64,000 nt of DNA from Hansfordia pulvinata. Taxonomy: Eukaryota > Ascomycota > Sordariomycetes > Xylariales. The notes under the pieces are model-generated. The model had not been told where the DNA came from. It saw nothing but the letters and a program-made list of their open reading frames with translations, and searched no databases. The position numbers were made by a program, and so were the translations under genes. This document shows, one piece after another, positions 21,736 to 34,649 of this stretch (positions are counted from its first letter, which is position 1; each line of letters opens with the position of its first letter). Where the stretch lies: NCBI GenBank assembly GCA_006538405.1, contig BJKQ01000002.1, positions 2,418,001 to 2,482,000 on the forward strand, in the 5' to 3' direction.

Positions 21736-23511
21736 TCACCAGCTGAATGCTTCTTCGTGGAGGTCGACGACCCCACCGTACTGTTTCCTACGCACAGCTT
21801 GTCGAACCTCGTCGCTCAGCGATCCGGGCCCGCAGACTGAGACGCCCATCGCACCGACCTGGTTCTCCATCTCCATGGCCAGCAGCGTGTCAATGTTGGG
21901 CCGTCCAGGGAACATCTGCACTGTGGAGGACGGGCTGTGGATTTCCTTGGTGGACCGCGGACGGCTGACGAAGAGCATGATGCGGAGCACGTCTCTCCGG
22001 CGGTCCATGGCGAGGATCTGGGTCATCCAAGGACGGATCCACTCAAGATGCTCGGGACTCTGGATAATCCAGACCAGAACCACTTTGCGAGTTGCCACAG
22101 TGCCGTTGGCGTAGCCTGATACCAGGTCGCGGACATGAGGGACGGCATGAGCGATTCCGACACCACCCGCGAACAACATGACACTGCCGTACGAGTGCAT
22201 GGGATGCTCTCCGCCATACGGTCCTTCGACCCAAGTCTTGGTTGAAAATCGGCCTTCGGGGCTGTCGGCGGCTCTCTGGAATAGGGTGTTGGTCATTCCG
22301 GTACGTGCGCGCACAACAAACGACATGCTGGTCTTGCGCATGGCGAGGACGTCTTGGCGGTTCATGGCAAGCTTTTCCGAGCTGAGGTTCTCTTCCTCTT
22401 CACTCCAAGCCAGCGAGAAGGGGTGAGACTGCCAGAAGCTGATGGCAGGCATGTACAGGTAGGCGTGCTGTCCAGGGCGGAAAGTCCAAGGGCGCGGCAT
22501 GTTGACGGTGATACGAACGGCGTTGCCAGGCAGGGCTTCGATGAGGGTCTTGGTACCGCCACCGCCAAAATTGCGGTAGGCAAGACGAACGAAACGGGCA
22601 AGGCGATCCATGATCCAGATGGGAATGACAGGAATGAGCCACTCCTTGGACTCGGCTAGCTCACCAATGTCGAGGTGATACCAGACGCCCATGATGGCCA
22701 GAATAGAGAGAGCAATGTGCATGATCTTGAAAGTCTCGTAGAAAGCATGGCGAGAAATGCTGGCGGCCTGGATGAAAATGGCAACAAAAGCGATAGTACC
22801 GATGAAGCCCCAAAGCTTGAAAGCCCCAGACCACGAGCTCATCAGAGCCTTCGTCCAGCCCATGGACACCGAGTTGCCGCACCAGAAAGCAACAGTGTGA
22901 ATGAAGGCTTCTAGCACGACAATGCGACCTAGCCAGCGGTGGATGAGGTTCATGGTGTCGAAGGAGACGCCAAGAAGCCCGATCAAGGGGTTGTTTCGAC
23001 CGGCCAGGAGGAAAAGAGGAATCATGTTGACAACGGCGAGCTGGCCACTGCGGTTGCGGACCTGCTTCGAGGCACTCAAATAGTTCATCATGGAGATGTT
23101 GATGAAGCAGAAGGCGACGTTGGTGGCGAAGTAGCCGAGCAGGAGAACGAATTGAAACCTGGTGGGGAGAGTGCCGACGTTGATAGCGCTGCTGAGCTGG
23201 AATTCTCGGTTATGCCGCTTCCTAAACATGGGTGAGTAGAGGAGATGCTTCTTGATCCAGGAGAATTTCGGCGAGGGCTTGGCGAAGTAGAACTGCTTCT
23301 CGTTGGTCAGACAGGTGACGGTGCGGACGTAGGAAACCAGGGCCGTCGTGATACGCCAGACGACGACGACGAATCCGACCACGGCAAGGACAACCATCAG
23401 ATATCTGGAGAGGGAAGCGTTCTCCATCTCCGGCGTCCAACCCTCGGCCATGCCAGCCCCGGATTCCTTTCCTCCTCCATCTCGCTGCTGAACGGGTGTG
23501 TAAGAGTCCAT
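21736..23511 (-). CDS. Ferric/cupric-chelate reductase, FRE family (intronless)
   Basis: 591-aa plasma-membrane-type reductase that would pass electrons from NADPH through FAD and two hemes to extracellular Fe(III) or Cu(II). An N-terminal helix (about 36-56) is followed by the ferric-reductase transmembrane core (about 118-300). The bis-heme ligands are visible as H191/H205 and H265/H279, both pairs spaced by 14. The FAD motif HPFS is at 363-366, GPYGG at 430-434, the NADPH-binding AGGVGIAHAVPHV at 448-460, and the C-terminal CGPGSLSDEVRQ completes the nucleotide domain. No signal peptide is obvious. The FRE family is usually induced by iron or copper shortage; no specific regulatory site was identified here. 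Single-exon structure is notable against its intron-bearing neighbours. Confidence 0.92.
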   Translation of the reverse strand: MDSYTPVQQRDGGGKESGAGMAEGWTPEMENASLSRYLMVVLAVVGFVVVVWRITTALVSYVRTVTCLTNEKQFYFAKPSPKFSWIKKHLLYSPMFRKRHNREFQLSSAINVGTLPTRFQFVLLLGYFATNVAFCFINISMMNYLSASKQVRNRSGQLAVVNMIPLFLLAGRNNPLIGLLGVSFDTMNLIHRWLGRIVVLEAFIHTVAFWCGNSVSMGWTKALMSSWSGAFKLWGFIGTIAFVAIFIQAASISRHAFYETFKIMHIALSILAIMGVWYHLDIGELAESKEWLIPVIPIWIMDRLARFVRLAYRNFGGGGTKTLIEALPGNAVRITVNMPRPWTFRPGQHAYLYMPAISFWQSHPFSLAWSEEEENLSSEKLAMNRQDVLAMRKTSMSFVVRARTGMTNTLFQRAADSPEGRFSTKTWVEGPYGGEHPMHSYGSVMLFAGGVGIAHAVPHVRDLVSGYANGTVATRKVVLVWIIQSPEHLEWIRPWMTQILAMDRRRDVLRIMLFVSRPRSTKEIHSPSSTVQMFPGRPNIDTLLAMEMENQVGAMGVSVCGPGSLSDEVRQAVRRKQYGGVVDLHEEAFSW

Positions 23512-25396
23512 GGTGTAAAAGCCACAGTACTATGGCTGGTCGTCAAGACGATATTCTTGTTGGTGTAATCTAGACCTCGAGGTCTGAGATTTGGGCTCAC
23601 GGCGAGCCAAGCAGAAATAGGGCAGCTGACAATGCCAATGTCCTGGCGGTCAAAGAAGGTGTGGCGGTCCCAGGGCGCCAGGGACGCGCAAAGAAGATTG
23701 TTGAGCGCAGGAGAAAGACGACAAAGGTCAACTTTGTCGAGTTCAGATCAAAGAATGGTGTTGTTGGTGGGGTGGACAGCCAGCTGTCACGGTTTTGTCG
23801 CCTGCTTCCTTCCTCTTGTCAAACGGCAGGGCTGGTGCGAAGAGGGGATGTCGAGCCCAGAACGGCGTGGGGAGATCTCAAGAGAAGCGAGTTGGCGGAT
23901 CCGGCATGTATATATCTCGATTGACAGCAGGGCGATAATCCTCGAAAGCAGGCCTAGGCGGACCGACTGCGATGGCCAGGAAAGGTGGTGCCTGTGCTAT
24001 AAATTGAAGCGGGTGCGGAGTCGGGCTGTTTTGAATGGACTGCGTCGAAAGGAATAAAGTTGCCCAGCGGTGGGATTCGGGGGCCACAGTGGCTAGCCGT
24101 CAAGACGGACGATTCCTAAGAATAATGAGGCAAACCAGTCTGCGAGCGAGGTGGCGACAAGAAGGATCCCAGCGCCGCTCTACACCGTAGAGCCAGCGTC
24201 ACGTCTCACGTAAGGAAGATGGCAGAGGCGAAAGAAAGAGGGTAGGGCTGCTGCTGAGATGAGCGGCCGAGGGGGGGGACAAAACAGAATGCACAGACGA
24301 CAGAGGGCTAAGTGAATGAAGCACCACGTGGTCGGGGGGCAGTTGAGTATAACAATCAGAATCTCCGTGCGGGAGTGGGATGGAGGAGAGAAAGGAGACG
24401 GGGTGAATGAGGAAGAGAGCAGTGGTGGTGGTGGTAATGCGGTACGAGGTAGAGATGGCAGGCGGGCCTGTGGGTGCAAGTACGGGAAGGCGCGACTCTG
24501 CCGGCGTGCTACCCCTAAGATCGATGTGTGGTGTGGGCTGCAGTCTAGCCGTGTGTACGCGCACGAGTATTCGACCCGACAGGCGGCGACTGGGGGCACT
24601 GGCGCAGATGCTGGTGCAGGCGCAGGGGGAGTGGGTGTGCCAGGGCCTGGGTTCAAGAGCGAGCCAGGGTGTGCCGGGCGAGTCCCAGGGTCGGTCAGAT
24701 GCGCCGTGTACTGAGAGTCCTGGTACCGGGGCCAGGGCGATGGGTGGTGCGAGGCAGCGTACAAACAGCGGGCGTGCAAGTCGCGGTACAGGTTGGGTAC
24801 GAAGCAGGGATGGTCGGGGGGCAGGTGGTGTGCATGCAGACGGCAGAGACCTTGGTGCTTGTGTGGCGGCAGGCGGCGAGCGGCAGCTGGAGCGTGGGTG
24901 GTAGATCACGGGCCCGGGGGGGGGGGCGGCCAGGTCGCGCGGCATTGCTCGAGATATAATAGGAGGTTGCCGGCCCATAGAATAGTGGCGACCGCCCCTC
25001 ATTACGTAGTGCAGAGGCCGCTGGGGGCTCACCTGCTCTCCAGCTACGATCTGGCGGTGCCTTTGCGATGCACGTACATCAGCCTGCGAGACCTATCCAG
25101 ACGCCGGCCCAGGCACCTAGGTAAGGTAGGCGTGCTCTCACAGCCACCTTGGACACCGGACGAGAAGAAAATATTCAGAGACATGCGTCTAGTACATGCA
25201 GCAGGCATGCAAATGTGAGGGTATCTCGCCAAGTACCGTGCGAGACTAGGCTGCCCCGACGAATGTACACGAGGGCCATTTCGAGGTGCTGGCGCGCCGG
25301 GAGGGATACGGGCGCAGGGGCGTGCAAGTGGTTGCCGCCGCAGGTACCTTGACCGGTCATGATGTGCCTAGAGGTACAAGGCGATCCAAGGTGGAT

Positions 25397-25417
25397 GGGG
25401 GGGGGGGGGGGGGGGGG
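25397..25417. repeat. 21-base poly-G run
   Basis: Uninterrupted G run on the plus strand in gene-free DNA, prone to slippage and G-quadruplex formation. Confidence 0.85.
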
Positions 25418-25630
25418 CGTCCGAACCCCTCCTGGGCCCCAGGCCGGCCCAATCCCAAACACTGGACCCCACCGGGATCCGTTCCAAGAACGAGACAAAG
25501 CAGCGACACGGCTGATGCCAGTCGAGAGCCAGGACAACAGATGGGCCATCTACTCGTGCGAATACTCGTGTCGATGCCCTGGCACCCTGGGCAGAGGTCA
25601 ATCAATCAAGCGCCTAGCAAGTACGAGTAG

Positions 25631-25650
25631 CCCTGCCCTGCCCTGCCCTG
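25631..25650. repeat. (CCCTG)4 tandem repeat
   Basis: Four exact pentamer copies immediately after a TACGAGTAG motif. Confidence 0.9.
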
Positions 25651-28085
25651 ACCTGACGGTTACTTTTGGCGCCCCATAAAACGCAAGTCAGGCATTTCCC
25701 TTGTTTGACATCAGACCGTCGTGCGTGTCCCCCCAGTCGGCCGGCGAGAGCGAGCACGCGTGGCCTGGGTCGCCATGACTGGCTCTCGCCGCGTGGCCAC
25801 GGCCGAGATGCCATACCCGCAGACTCAGGACCCGACACGCGGGGACGAATTGGGATGCGGAAACGGGCGTGATGATTGGCTCTATGACGGGCGCTCTGAC
25901 TCTGCCAGTCTTGCATGTAGCGAGTGTCGTGGATGAAAAAACTTCAAAGAAGGCCATGATGATGATCAGTGCGCGGCTGCCCATGCACACACACACACAC
26001 ACCCGACGCCGACGCTTGACATGACGGGCATCCCTAGCGCGTCCAACAAAGGCCTCCCGCTGAAGGTAGTGCCTTAGGTACCCAGAGGCACCTGCCGGCC
26101 GCGCAAAGGGCGATGGATATGACTGACTACTACTCCGTACAATGACCTGCTACTCGTACTTGTGCGGGCGCGGGATCCACCTGCGGGTGGGCTCGCGGCG
26201 AAGAAAGGGAAACTCGCTTCCCAGGGCGACTCATGTTGTCTTGGGAGGTAGCCGCAATTGCAGCTGCCCTTGGCAAAGAATGAACGAGAGGCCGGAGAAT
26301 GAATGTTGTGACTTTGTTCTGCTCCACAATCCCGAGCAAGCGAACACACGGCGGGTGCTCCGTGCTCAGCGACCGCGCGACTTCTCGGTCGCCTTTATCG
26401 CAGGTGCAAGCAGAAGCGCCCCTTGACGAGCTCGGGATATTGCAAAGCGATTCAGCAGACAGGCTGATATCAGCCAGCCCCCCTTCGTGAGTGGTGCACG
26501 GATACATGTACTCGTGGCCGCCCCCTGGCCGGCTGGCCTGGCCGGAAGATTCTCTTTTGTTCCTTTCTTCAGCAGATCGCGCGATTCTGCCGGGCAGCGC
26601 AGGCTTCAGATCCCGGGATGGTTTGGGTCAACCCTGCGGAATCCAGGTCCCCGGGTGCGGGCGGCAGTAGGTGACCCCCAGGCATCTGACCACCTAGATA
26701 CCGGGCTACCTAGCACAGTACAGTACAAGTACCGGAGGGATGTCGCAGCAGGAGCCTGGAGTTGACTGGTAACTCCAAGATATCTAGACAGTCTGTTGTC
26801 GCCTTAAGTACATTTAGAGTTTAGGGGGTAGGTACTCGTATCTACCTGACTGGGGGCCCCTCCCTCCCCCACTATTCCGGGGATCACCAGGGGACTCGGC
26901 GGTGCGCATGATCGGATTGCTTACCGAAATCAATGCCTCGTCCGTTCATCTGAGACAGAAAGAGATGAGAGAAAAAAGAAGGTGCTGGCTGGGCAGGCAT
27001 TGGAGTGTACACGCTGGGGGCTGGCGCGCCCGCGGACCTCGAGCGCGAAATGCCAGGACAGGGCTGGGATCGGACTGGACTGGACGCCTGAGCGGTTGCA
27101 CAGCCGGTCGTCAACGCTGTTGCCCGTCAGCCTATCCGCAGGCCACGGCACCGGGCTGGCGATTGGGAAGGCACCCCGGCAGCCACATCAAACGCGACAG
27201 AGCCACCAGCAGCCAGTCATGGACAGCGACGCCCTCGGTCAGTCGGGCGGCGTAAAACAAGTCGAGGCCTCAGGTATCTGGCGGACCGCGATGGCGAGCC
27301 TATAGGCGAGATTCGTTTAGCGGCCCGGTAGGCCTGAAACGCCCAGTGGTGGGCCGACGAGGGGTCCACGGCGGTGGTTGTTGGGGGGGAAGGGGGGGGA
27401 TGAGGAGGCTGGCTCTTTGGTCAACCCCGGCCATGGAATGGCAGCGTGATGTCTTGTCTTTTCTTCTCTCCCCTTTTTCTCACTTTACAGACTGCTGATG
27501 AACGATACGTGGCTTGCCTAGGTACCTAAAAGTTGACATGTTGCCCTCTAAACACGACAGAACCTGAGGTCCGCAGTTTCACGGTGTACTCGTTAAAAGG
27601 TGACAAATACTCGCACCCACCGAACCTGGTACATGTAGTCACTTAGGTGGCACGGAGGCAGTGCGCAATCAACAGCCATTACCGTACTGCCTGAATTACA
27701 GGTAAAGGTACATGCCCGGGTAGGTACCTTCAATTTTTTTTTTCCATGTATGTTCGTATTGGGCCTGCGCCTGCAGCTGTACCTGCAAACCCCTGACGAT
27801 GATGAAGCGCCGCCGCCCGCGGAAGGATGAGCGATAGCTGCTGATGAGTGGCCGCAGGAGCTTGCTGCAGGCGGCCGATCGTCTCCTGCGGGGTTTGCCG
27901 CGCGCGCTGGACACCGGAGGGCTTCAGGGGCCGGCGCCGTTCCGCCAATGGCCGCCCTCCCACCTCCGCGGGGCCGGGGCTTGTGGCGTTGCGGCGTCTT
28001 GGCTGAGAGCAGCCGCTGGCGAATCACGTCGCTTGTGCTTTTCGTCGACCTGCCTACCGGCTCCCATTCGCCCGCACAGTTGTCA

Positions 28086-28087
<2 letters not shown>

Positions 28088-28168
<81 letters not shown>
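28088..28168. repeat. (CTG)27 trinucleotide repeat
   Basis: Perfect array of 27 CTG units on the plus strand, CAG on the minus strand. All frames through it are open, and the longest (minus strand, polyglutamine) has no ATG upstream of the tract. I therefore treat it as non-coding. Confidence 0.92.
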
Positions 28169-28170
<2 letters not shown>

Positions 28171-31100
28171 GCTTGCGAGCAAGTCGAGTGCGGCGAGAAA
28201 CCTCCGTGCTAGGTACGGACACTCATAGACAGGGCACACGCTGGCTGGAGTGGCTTCTTTGATTTGCTTGTTTCGAGTTTTCACGCCCTGGAATGACCAA
28301 GCGGCCTGCCAATGTGTTGCAAGATTGGCCTCATTCGTCGCCGAGAACAACGGCTCCGGCGATGCCCCCCGTCGCACCAGAAACCGACCCCGGCCACTGA
28401 CAGACAGGCAGATACGAGCACTCGCACTACGGAGTACATGGTTAGCTGCCCGCGAGGGGAGACTCGATAAGGTATCCATCTATTTCACCTCCTGTGCGTG
28501 CTGGCTGGCTGGCTGGCGCGCAGCCGGCCCGCCGCGAGGGACTCAATCCGAGACATGGCATGCCCGCCACTCGGCTGCCAACCATTGTGTTGCCCTCGTG
28601 CCCGAATCCACAGAGTCTCATTCGGACGGATCTCGTACCTGTTGGCCAGCCATCGTGCTGCACGCGACCTGTCGCGGTCGCCACGGGAAGAACCTGTCGT
28701 CCAAATACGCGGCTTGTACATTGGGTGCTCAACATCCCCATACTCCACCCGTACACGGAGGGCACAAGTAGGTAGGTAGTATGTACTCGAAGAGTAGCTC
28801 TTGCCGAACACGAGTGCAGCTACGAGTAGGCATCGACTGCAGGGCACTTGAAAGTTCCTTCCGTCGACGGCAATTTTTTGTGCCAAAGGTGATGGATTGA
28901 TGTCTACATGTACCTAAAAGTGGATTGAGCTCCATGAGGTAGGCAGGTACTCGTACGGGCATCTTTACATCATCTCGTGAATGGTAAGGCGGATTGTGCA
29001 CCCTCTCTCATCACCTGCGACTTCAATGTTCGGAGGGCAATCGTCGGGTGGATTGACGCAATATCGCAGCGGGCTTCAGTGCGCCGCCCAATCCTTCCTC
29101 TTCCTTCCTCCACCGCTCGCCCATCTCGCCCGACGATCAAATGACCAATACTGCTGGAAACATGCGCGGGCGGCGTCTACCGTTGCAAGTCGAGCCGACC
29201 GCTCTGAGCAGTATGGCTTGTCCTGTCAAGCCAGATATCGCCCCCGATCCTTTTTGACCTTATCAGCCAGCGTCGCTACCTACTTTTACTTCATGACACT
29301 TTGGGGACGGACACAGACCAAACTGATCCGATAGGGAAACGGGGTGTTACGCGTACACGAGAGCAAGACGGACCTGTCACGTTTGTCTGCACCAGCTCTA
29401 CCCACTGCAGCAACCACTACACACTCGTATAGCCACAGCTCTCCGCGCAAACTCGTTTGATGGCACCGCATCCCATGCGCTGCTGAAGTCTGAAGCCTCC
29501 CCGGTCGGTCATTTTTCTGGCCCCATACCCACTTGGGAGTCACGGCCCGTGGGCCGGTAGCTAATAAGTCGTTCCGCCGCCACGGCCAGACTCGCTCTTG
29601 TGCGCCATCTTCGAGACACCTGAGACGCCTCATGAATAATGTCGACGAAAGTCGCGTGGCGAGAAGAGGCTGGACCACCTCGAGGCTGCCGCACTCTCAG
29701 AGCCGCGTCTACACGACGACGTCACCAACCCTGTCTGGAGTACAACAATGGTTGACGGCTACACGGCATCCCCGGCGTGCCGAATCTGATACAGCAGCAT
29801 CGGGGGGCTCTCGTCTTGCGTAATGCATGTTCGATGTTGTCGTTGTCCGCCACGCCAGTCTAGCTGGTAGGAGGGCAGGGAGGCAGGCAGGCAGGGTCAA
29901 ACATGATATTATAGGCCATAGCTACACCCATCCGAGACCATCTCCAGCCCCTCTCGATTCGAAACTCGGATGTGCTTACTGTCTTTCTCTCTCTTAGAGG
30001 GAGAGGGAGAGGGAGAGGGAGGGGGAGAAGACGGCTGGCCTGCCCATGTTCCATCAAATGGGTGCCAGACCCGTTTCACCGGATTACTCGTATGCAGAGC
30101 CAGGCTAGCGCCTCTAGCACGCAGTTGATGCAACGAGATAACGAGATGGGCTGGGGGGGCATCGCCACCCTTGAATCGAACATGATTCAACCCCGCCACC
30201 TGGGCCGTCTCAGAGGGTTGTGCAGCAGCGAAGGGCTCGCGAGGAGGGACGCCGTCAACCCATGCCATGACTCGCCGTGGGAGCAGGCATCGTGGGCCCC
30301 ATTGAGCCAGGCCACGCCACATATCGCAAGCTCGTACGAGTATCTCGACTCTTGGGGATGGCTTTTAGGCGAGATGAAAGAGCTCCCGCAATCTACGGGA
30401 AACCACATGGCGCGATATTGGACGTATGGAGTACTCGTACGAGACGGAGACGGCCGCGGAGCCAAGGCCGGGAGCCTCCGGAGGCACCTTGTCCGCGCAG
30501 CCAACCCGCCAGCCAATCTGGGAAGCGTATCCGGACGAGTACGGGTGCTCCATACTCTGTGATTTCGCGGGTGGAGGATTGTGAAGCGCAACCTGGCCCT
30601 CCCCGCCCCCCGTGACGTTCGCCGAAGAGCGTCGTTACCCTGAGCAGAATGACCGTAGGTACGAACAGGCCAGGGAATCCCGCTCCGGCCCGCCCAGGTT
30701 TCAGATGATCGGCCATTTCCCTCACTGGGGATCGCCGTGGTGGGCGAAGAATCGACGCCGATGGAGCCCTCTCATTCCCGATGAGGCGCGCGTTGCCTCT
30801 CCGTCTCTCGTACGAGTGTGGCTATCAGCCGGACGGACTGCGAGTGACCACAGAGGACAGGCACAGGACGGACGGAAGAAACCCCGCCGCTTTCCGTTCC
30901 GGCGTGTGGGAGGGCGGCCTCGTCAGCCTGTCGGCCGCCACAGAATGGTCGGGCGTGGCGGGGATGGTGAAACACTGCCGCCCCTCGGCGAGTAACCTCC
31001 CTGTTTGCCTCTTTTGCCTCTTTGCCCCTTTGATGAGCTGAGCCGCACCAAGCGAACGAGCGAAGAAGAAGAAAATCGAAGAGACAGGCTCAGCTTATCT

Positions 31101-32894
31101 CACGAGCGAGAAGGCGAATCGATTGCATGGGCAACAGTTCCAGCTTGGAAGGAACGGAGGGCGAGTTGCTTGCACTTACGAGCACTCAGGAAGCCCACTA
31201 AAAGTATCCATCATACGAGTACCAGGTACCTACTACCTAAGGTACCTTACCAGGTAAGGTGCCCAGGATGTGGTGGTAAATGCCCTGGGGCAGTGGCTCC
31301 TTGTGGCTGCAGGTGGTCTACTATTCACACTGTCTTGTCGCCGGCTCTCTTCACGATCTCGGCGCTGTTCGAGTTCTTCTTGACGACCCTCCGCTTATTA
31401 GGTACAAGTACTCGCATCTGGATACCTACCTAGGTACCTAAGAGAGGTAGGTAAATGCTCGTAATCCCCATTCCTTCTGGTGGTGGTCTTTCGTCGTCGT
31501 GAATCTTCGCCATCTCCCTCCCCGTGGCAAGCAGTCAGAGGAGGGAGATAATCAGCAGCACACGCCACGGAGGATACCGTGCTCTTCTGCAGTCCACTTC
31601 ATGGCGCGCCAGCCCGAACAGACCCAGGTTCCTCACCCTCGCCCGCGCCAGCTGCGTGAAGACGGATGTCGACTGGAATACGAGAAGTTAGCCGGGTTTC
31701 TCTATCTGAAACCAGCTGGATTCCATCACCGGGTGCTTTCAGCAGCGAGGCCGGCAGGAGACGACGACGACGACGAAGAAGAAGACAACGAAGGCCGGCC
31801 TGATTTTGGTGGGTTTAGAGAGAGAGAGAGAGAGGGTGTGGTCCGGGCCGCCAGGCGCCAAGATGGAAAACGGGCCAGATGTTTCCCTCCCTCGGTGCGC
31901 GTCCTTCCAGCAAAGGGCCCGGTCCCGGTGGGAGAGGGGAGTTCGCCCGGGCGGCGCTGTGCTCGCTGTCGGAGTGGTGGGCGATCCTCCCCCTCCCGAG
32001 GCGGCGGCGCCATGGAAGCGCGAGGTGCTGGGCAGCGCCGACTTGAGATTCCTCGCGCGACAATCTGAGCGGAGGGGCCTGGCGTGCCTGGCTGGGCTTG
32101 GCCCTGGGCCTGGCTTGGACGACCGCATGGAGGTCTGTACGGTACTCCGCACCCCGTGTCTCCGCGCGCACGGCGGATCAGCTTCACTCGGGTCATCACG
32201 GAAGGCATATGGAAGGGCTGGACCCTTTACTCGTCGGCAGGACTGGGCCGGACCAGGGATGCCCAGCTGGCGCAACGCCCGCACCTGGGCTTGGCTTGGG
32301 TCAGATGAGGCGGCTCTGGACACGTCCGTCTAGTAGGAGCCGCGTCGGTCGGGTGTTGCTGGGATCCCCCTCCCTTCGAGGCGGCAGTGGTGGCGGCGGC
32401 GGCTGCCTTGTCGGAGCGGAAAGGCACCGGCCACTCGGGTCGCCGTGCGACGTGAGATGGGTGGCGATGCTGTTGCTGCTGCTGATAATAATAACAACAG
32501 CAGTAAAGCCGGAGGCAGCGCTGCGCAAATGCCCATGTCAAATGCCCATGTTAACGCCAATGCCGAGTGCGCTCGGGGCAGCCGCCCCAAACACGACAAT
32601 GCTGGACCTTATATCAGTAGGTTAGGTTACTCGTGAGTCGTGAGGACAAGATAACCCAAACAAGGCTCATGAGTGCCCGGGCGCGAGGTCCAGACCGGCC
32701 TCGAAGAGGTACTCTCCTCCCTTACAACCCTTGCACGGGTTAGTACGAAGCCCCCGTGGGATGCTGAGGTCATGTGCTCGTAGAGATCTCGACAAATAAA
32801 TCAATAAATAAGAAATGGGAATGAGAAGAGGGAGGAAACGCCGCCCTGCGTCGTGCTATTCACTATGAACGACCAACCCCGGCCCAGGGCTGCT

Positions 32895-32897
<3 letters not shown>

Positions 32898-32934
<37 letters not shown>
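32898..32934. repeat. (AC)18 microsatellite
   Basis: Uninterrupted AC/CA array in gene-free DNA. Confidence 0.9.
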
Positions 32935-32939
<5 letters not shown>

Positions 32940-33609
32940 ACCACCAAGATTGAGTCTCCCGTCGATACGAGCATTTGTTTACTAGCAAGTAAGGATGGAT
33001 CCATCAAGTTACTCCGTCATGTTCGTGTTCATCGAGGCCCCTTTTCTCTCGCCAAGGCGATCTGAACACAATGATGGACGGGCGGGGTTTGTCTACTGAC
33101 CTTTCAGAATACTTTCATCGGCAACCCAGCTCCCACACGTCAGACCACCGCACATGCACCGCACATACGAGTACACCAAACTCCAGCTCCAACTCTCACA
33201 CCCTTATTCTCACAGAATCCACCTTAGAGATAGGGACAAGTTCAACCCCAGAAAGGGCTAAACCTCCCCCATCCCTCCCCCCAAAGCCCGGTGGGCTCGT
33301 GGGCAAATAGCGCCATTCTTTCCCGTCACCCGCCTCCTAAGGGCGCCGCGATGGACGGCGCTACCGTGGATTGACAGAACAATGACAGCTTCCCTCGCCT
33401 GGCGCGCCCGCCCACGCCCGCACCGGTGCGGTCTGGGCGCCGTCGTGGTGAGTCTAGGTTAGATTGCGATTGCTTCGCGCGGGTGGGCGGCTCTTTGTCA
33501 AGCCAGACGGGGAGGCGGGCATCTCGAGTTAGTTGGATATTTTTTTCTGTATCGGTCCTCTGCTGGGCGCCTCCATCTTGCCGAGCAGTCAGCCTTCCGG
33601 TTCAAACGG

Positions 33610-33614
<5 letters not shown>

Positions 33615-33640
<26 letters not shown>
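33615..33640. repeat. (GA)13 microsatellite
   Basis: Uninterrupted GA array. Its reverse complement matches the TC array about 175 bp downstream. Confidence 0.9.
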
Positions 33641-33811
33641 AAGAACGGAGTCGCCTTGCCCGGGCTCGGCTCGACACCCTCGTTCGTCTGTGGAAACCTG
33701 GCAGCAGACCGTTTCGCCCCTCCTCGGCAGGCTTCTGCGTCCTCTGCGGCTGCACAGCGCCACTGCGGTCCGATTGTCTGCATCATGAGCGTAGGGGTGT
33801 GCAAGGATTTT

Positions 33812-33814
<3 letters not shown>

Positions 33815-33860
<46 letters not shown>
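33815..33860. repeat. (TC)23 microsatellite
   Basis: Uninterrupted TC array, oriented opposite to the (GA)13 array at 33615-33640. Confidence 0.9.
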
Positions 33861-33867
<7 letters not shown>

Positions 33868-34441
33868 CTTCGCCTGTGTGATGGCAGCATGCCCGTTGCT
33901 CGGTAGGTACCTAAGTCGTTCATAGATGTACGGTGATGTAGGTGGTAGTAGGCGAGGAGAAGGGCAATGGAAGCGACACTTTCATGGGCTGGCGCCAGTG
34001 TCCTTGCCGCTTTCTGCATTGGGAGGGCGCCCCTTATCATCGGGTGTTTCGACTTGATGATAGACCACGATGGGCGGGACCTCGTGCGGCTGATAACCCA
34101 AGTACAGTATGTACCTTGATGATTGCCTCTCCGTACCTACCTTACCTACTGGTACTGGCTGAACGGGGAGAGAGGGCAGGAACCGCCTGCGCGGAGACCG
34201 TCCTCAACAAACATGTCAACCTTCCAGGCTGGGATAGCCATTCATGCTACAATCTAGGCATGTACGATCAGGCATCTCAGTCGTGTTTGAATGGTTCCTT
34301 CCATGGATGGCCTCGACGTCTCGGGCGGGACTCGGATTCTCTCGGTCATCAGTTCAGCAGCTCATTAATCATTTTCCCCTTCATCATCGTACGAGTACAT
34401 CGTTCCTTGCCTGTCTGTCTGCAAACACTGTGCCCGGCTCG

Positions 34442-34606
34442 CTATTCCAGGCCCAGTTCGTCCGCGCTGTCGCCGCACAGCTGGGACATGAGGATCGTGG
34501 CTGACGACCGACGTTTCGTCAGCTTGGCGGGTTTCTTGACCTGACCCTGACTCCGCCGAGATCTGTTTCCGCCTCTGCTTCTGCTTCTCTCATCGGAGCC
34601 TTTTTG

Positions 34607-34649
<43 letters not shown>

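Larger units (their letters stand above)
23512..34441. other. 10.9-kb gene-poor block rich in simple repeats
   Basis: No open frame here carries a recognisable protein. Contents are mostly repeats: an 11-base G run at 24916-24926, a 21-base G run at 25397-25417, (CCCTG)4 at 25631-25650, (CTG)27 at 28088-28168, GAGAGG repeats at about 29998-30025, (AC)18 at 32898-32934, (GA)13 at 33615-33640 and (TC)23 at 33815-33860. There are also many TACTCGTA and GGTACC-type motifs. The first several hundred bases should hold the ferric reductase promoter and the last few hundred the 3' end of the unrecognised polyglutamine gene. Non-coding RNAs cannot be excluded. Confidence 0.5.

Noticed and set aside
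24199..25032. 277-codon minus-strand Pro/Ser-rich frame
   Set aside because: Low-complexity composition, overlapping open frames on both strands and no family motif; it fits chance in GC-rich DNA.
27593..28222. 209-codon minus-strand frame with polyglutamine
   Set aside because: It begins at a non-ATG codon and has no ATG before the Gln tract. All frames are open through the CTG array, and no conserved flanks are seen.
28054..28479. 141-codon minus-strand frame with polyserine
   Set aside because: It has an ATG but is simply the second frame of the same (CTG)27 repeat, with no domain on either side.
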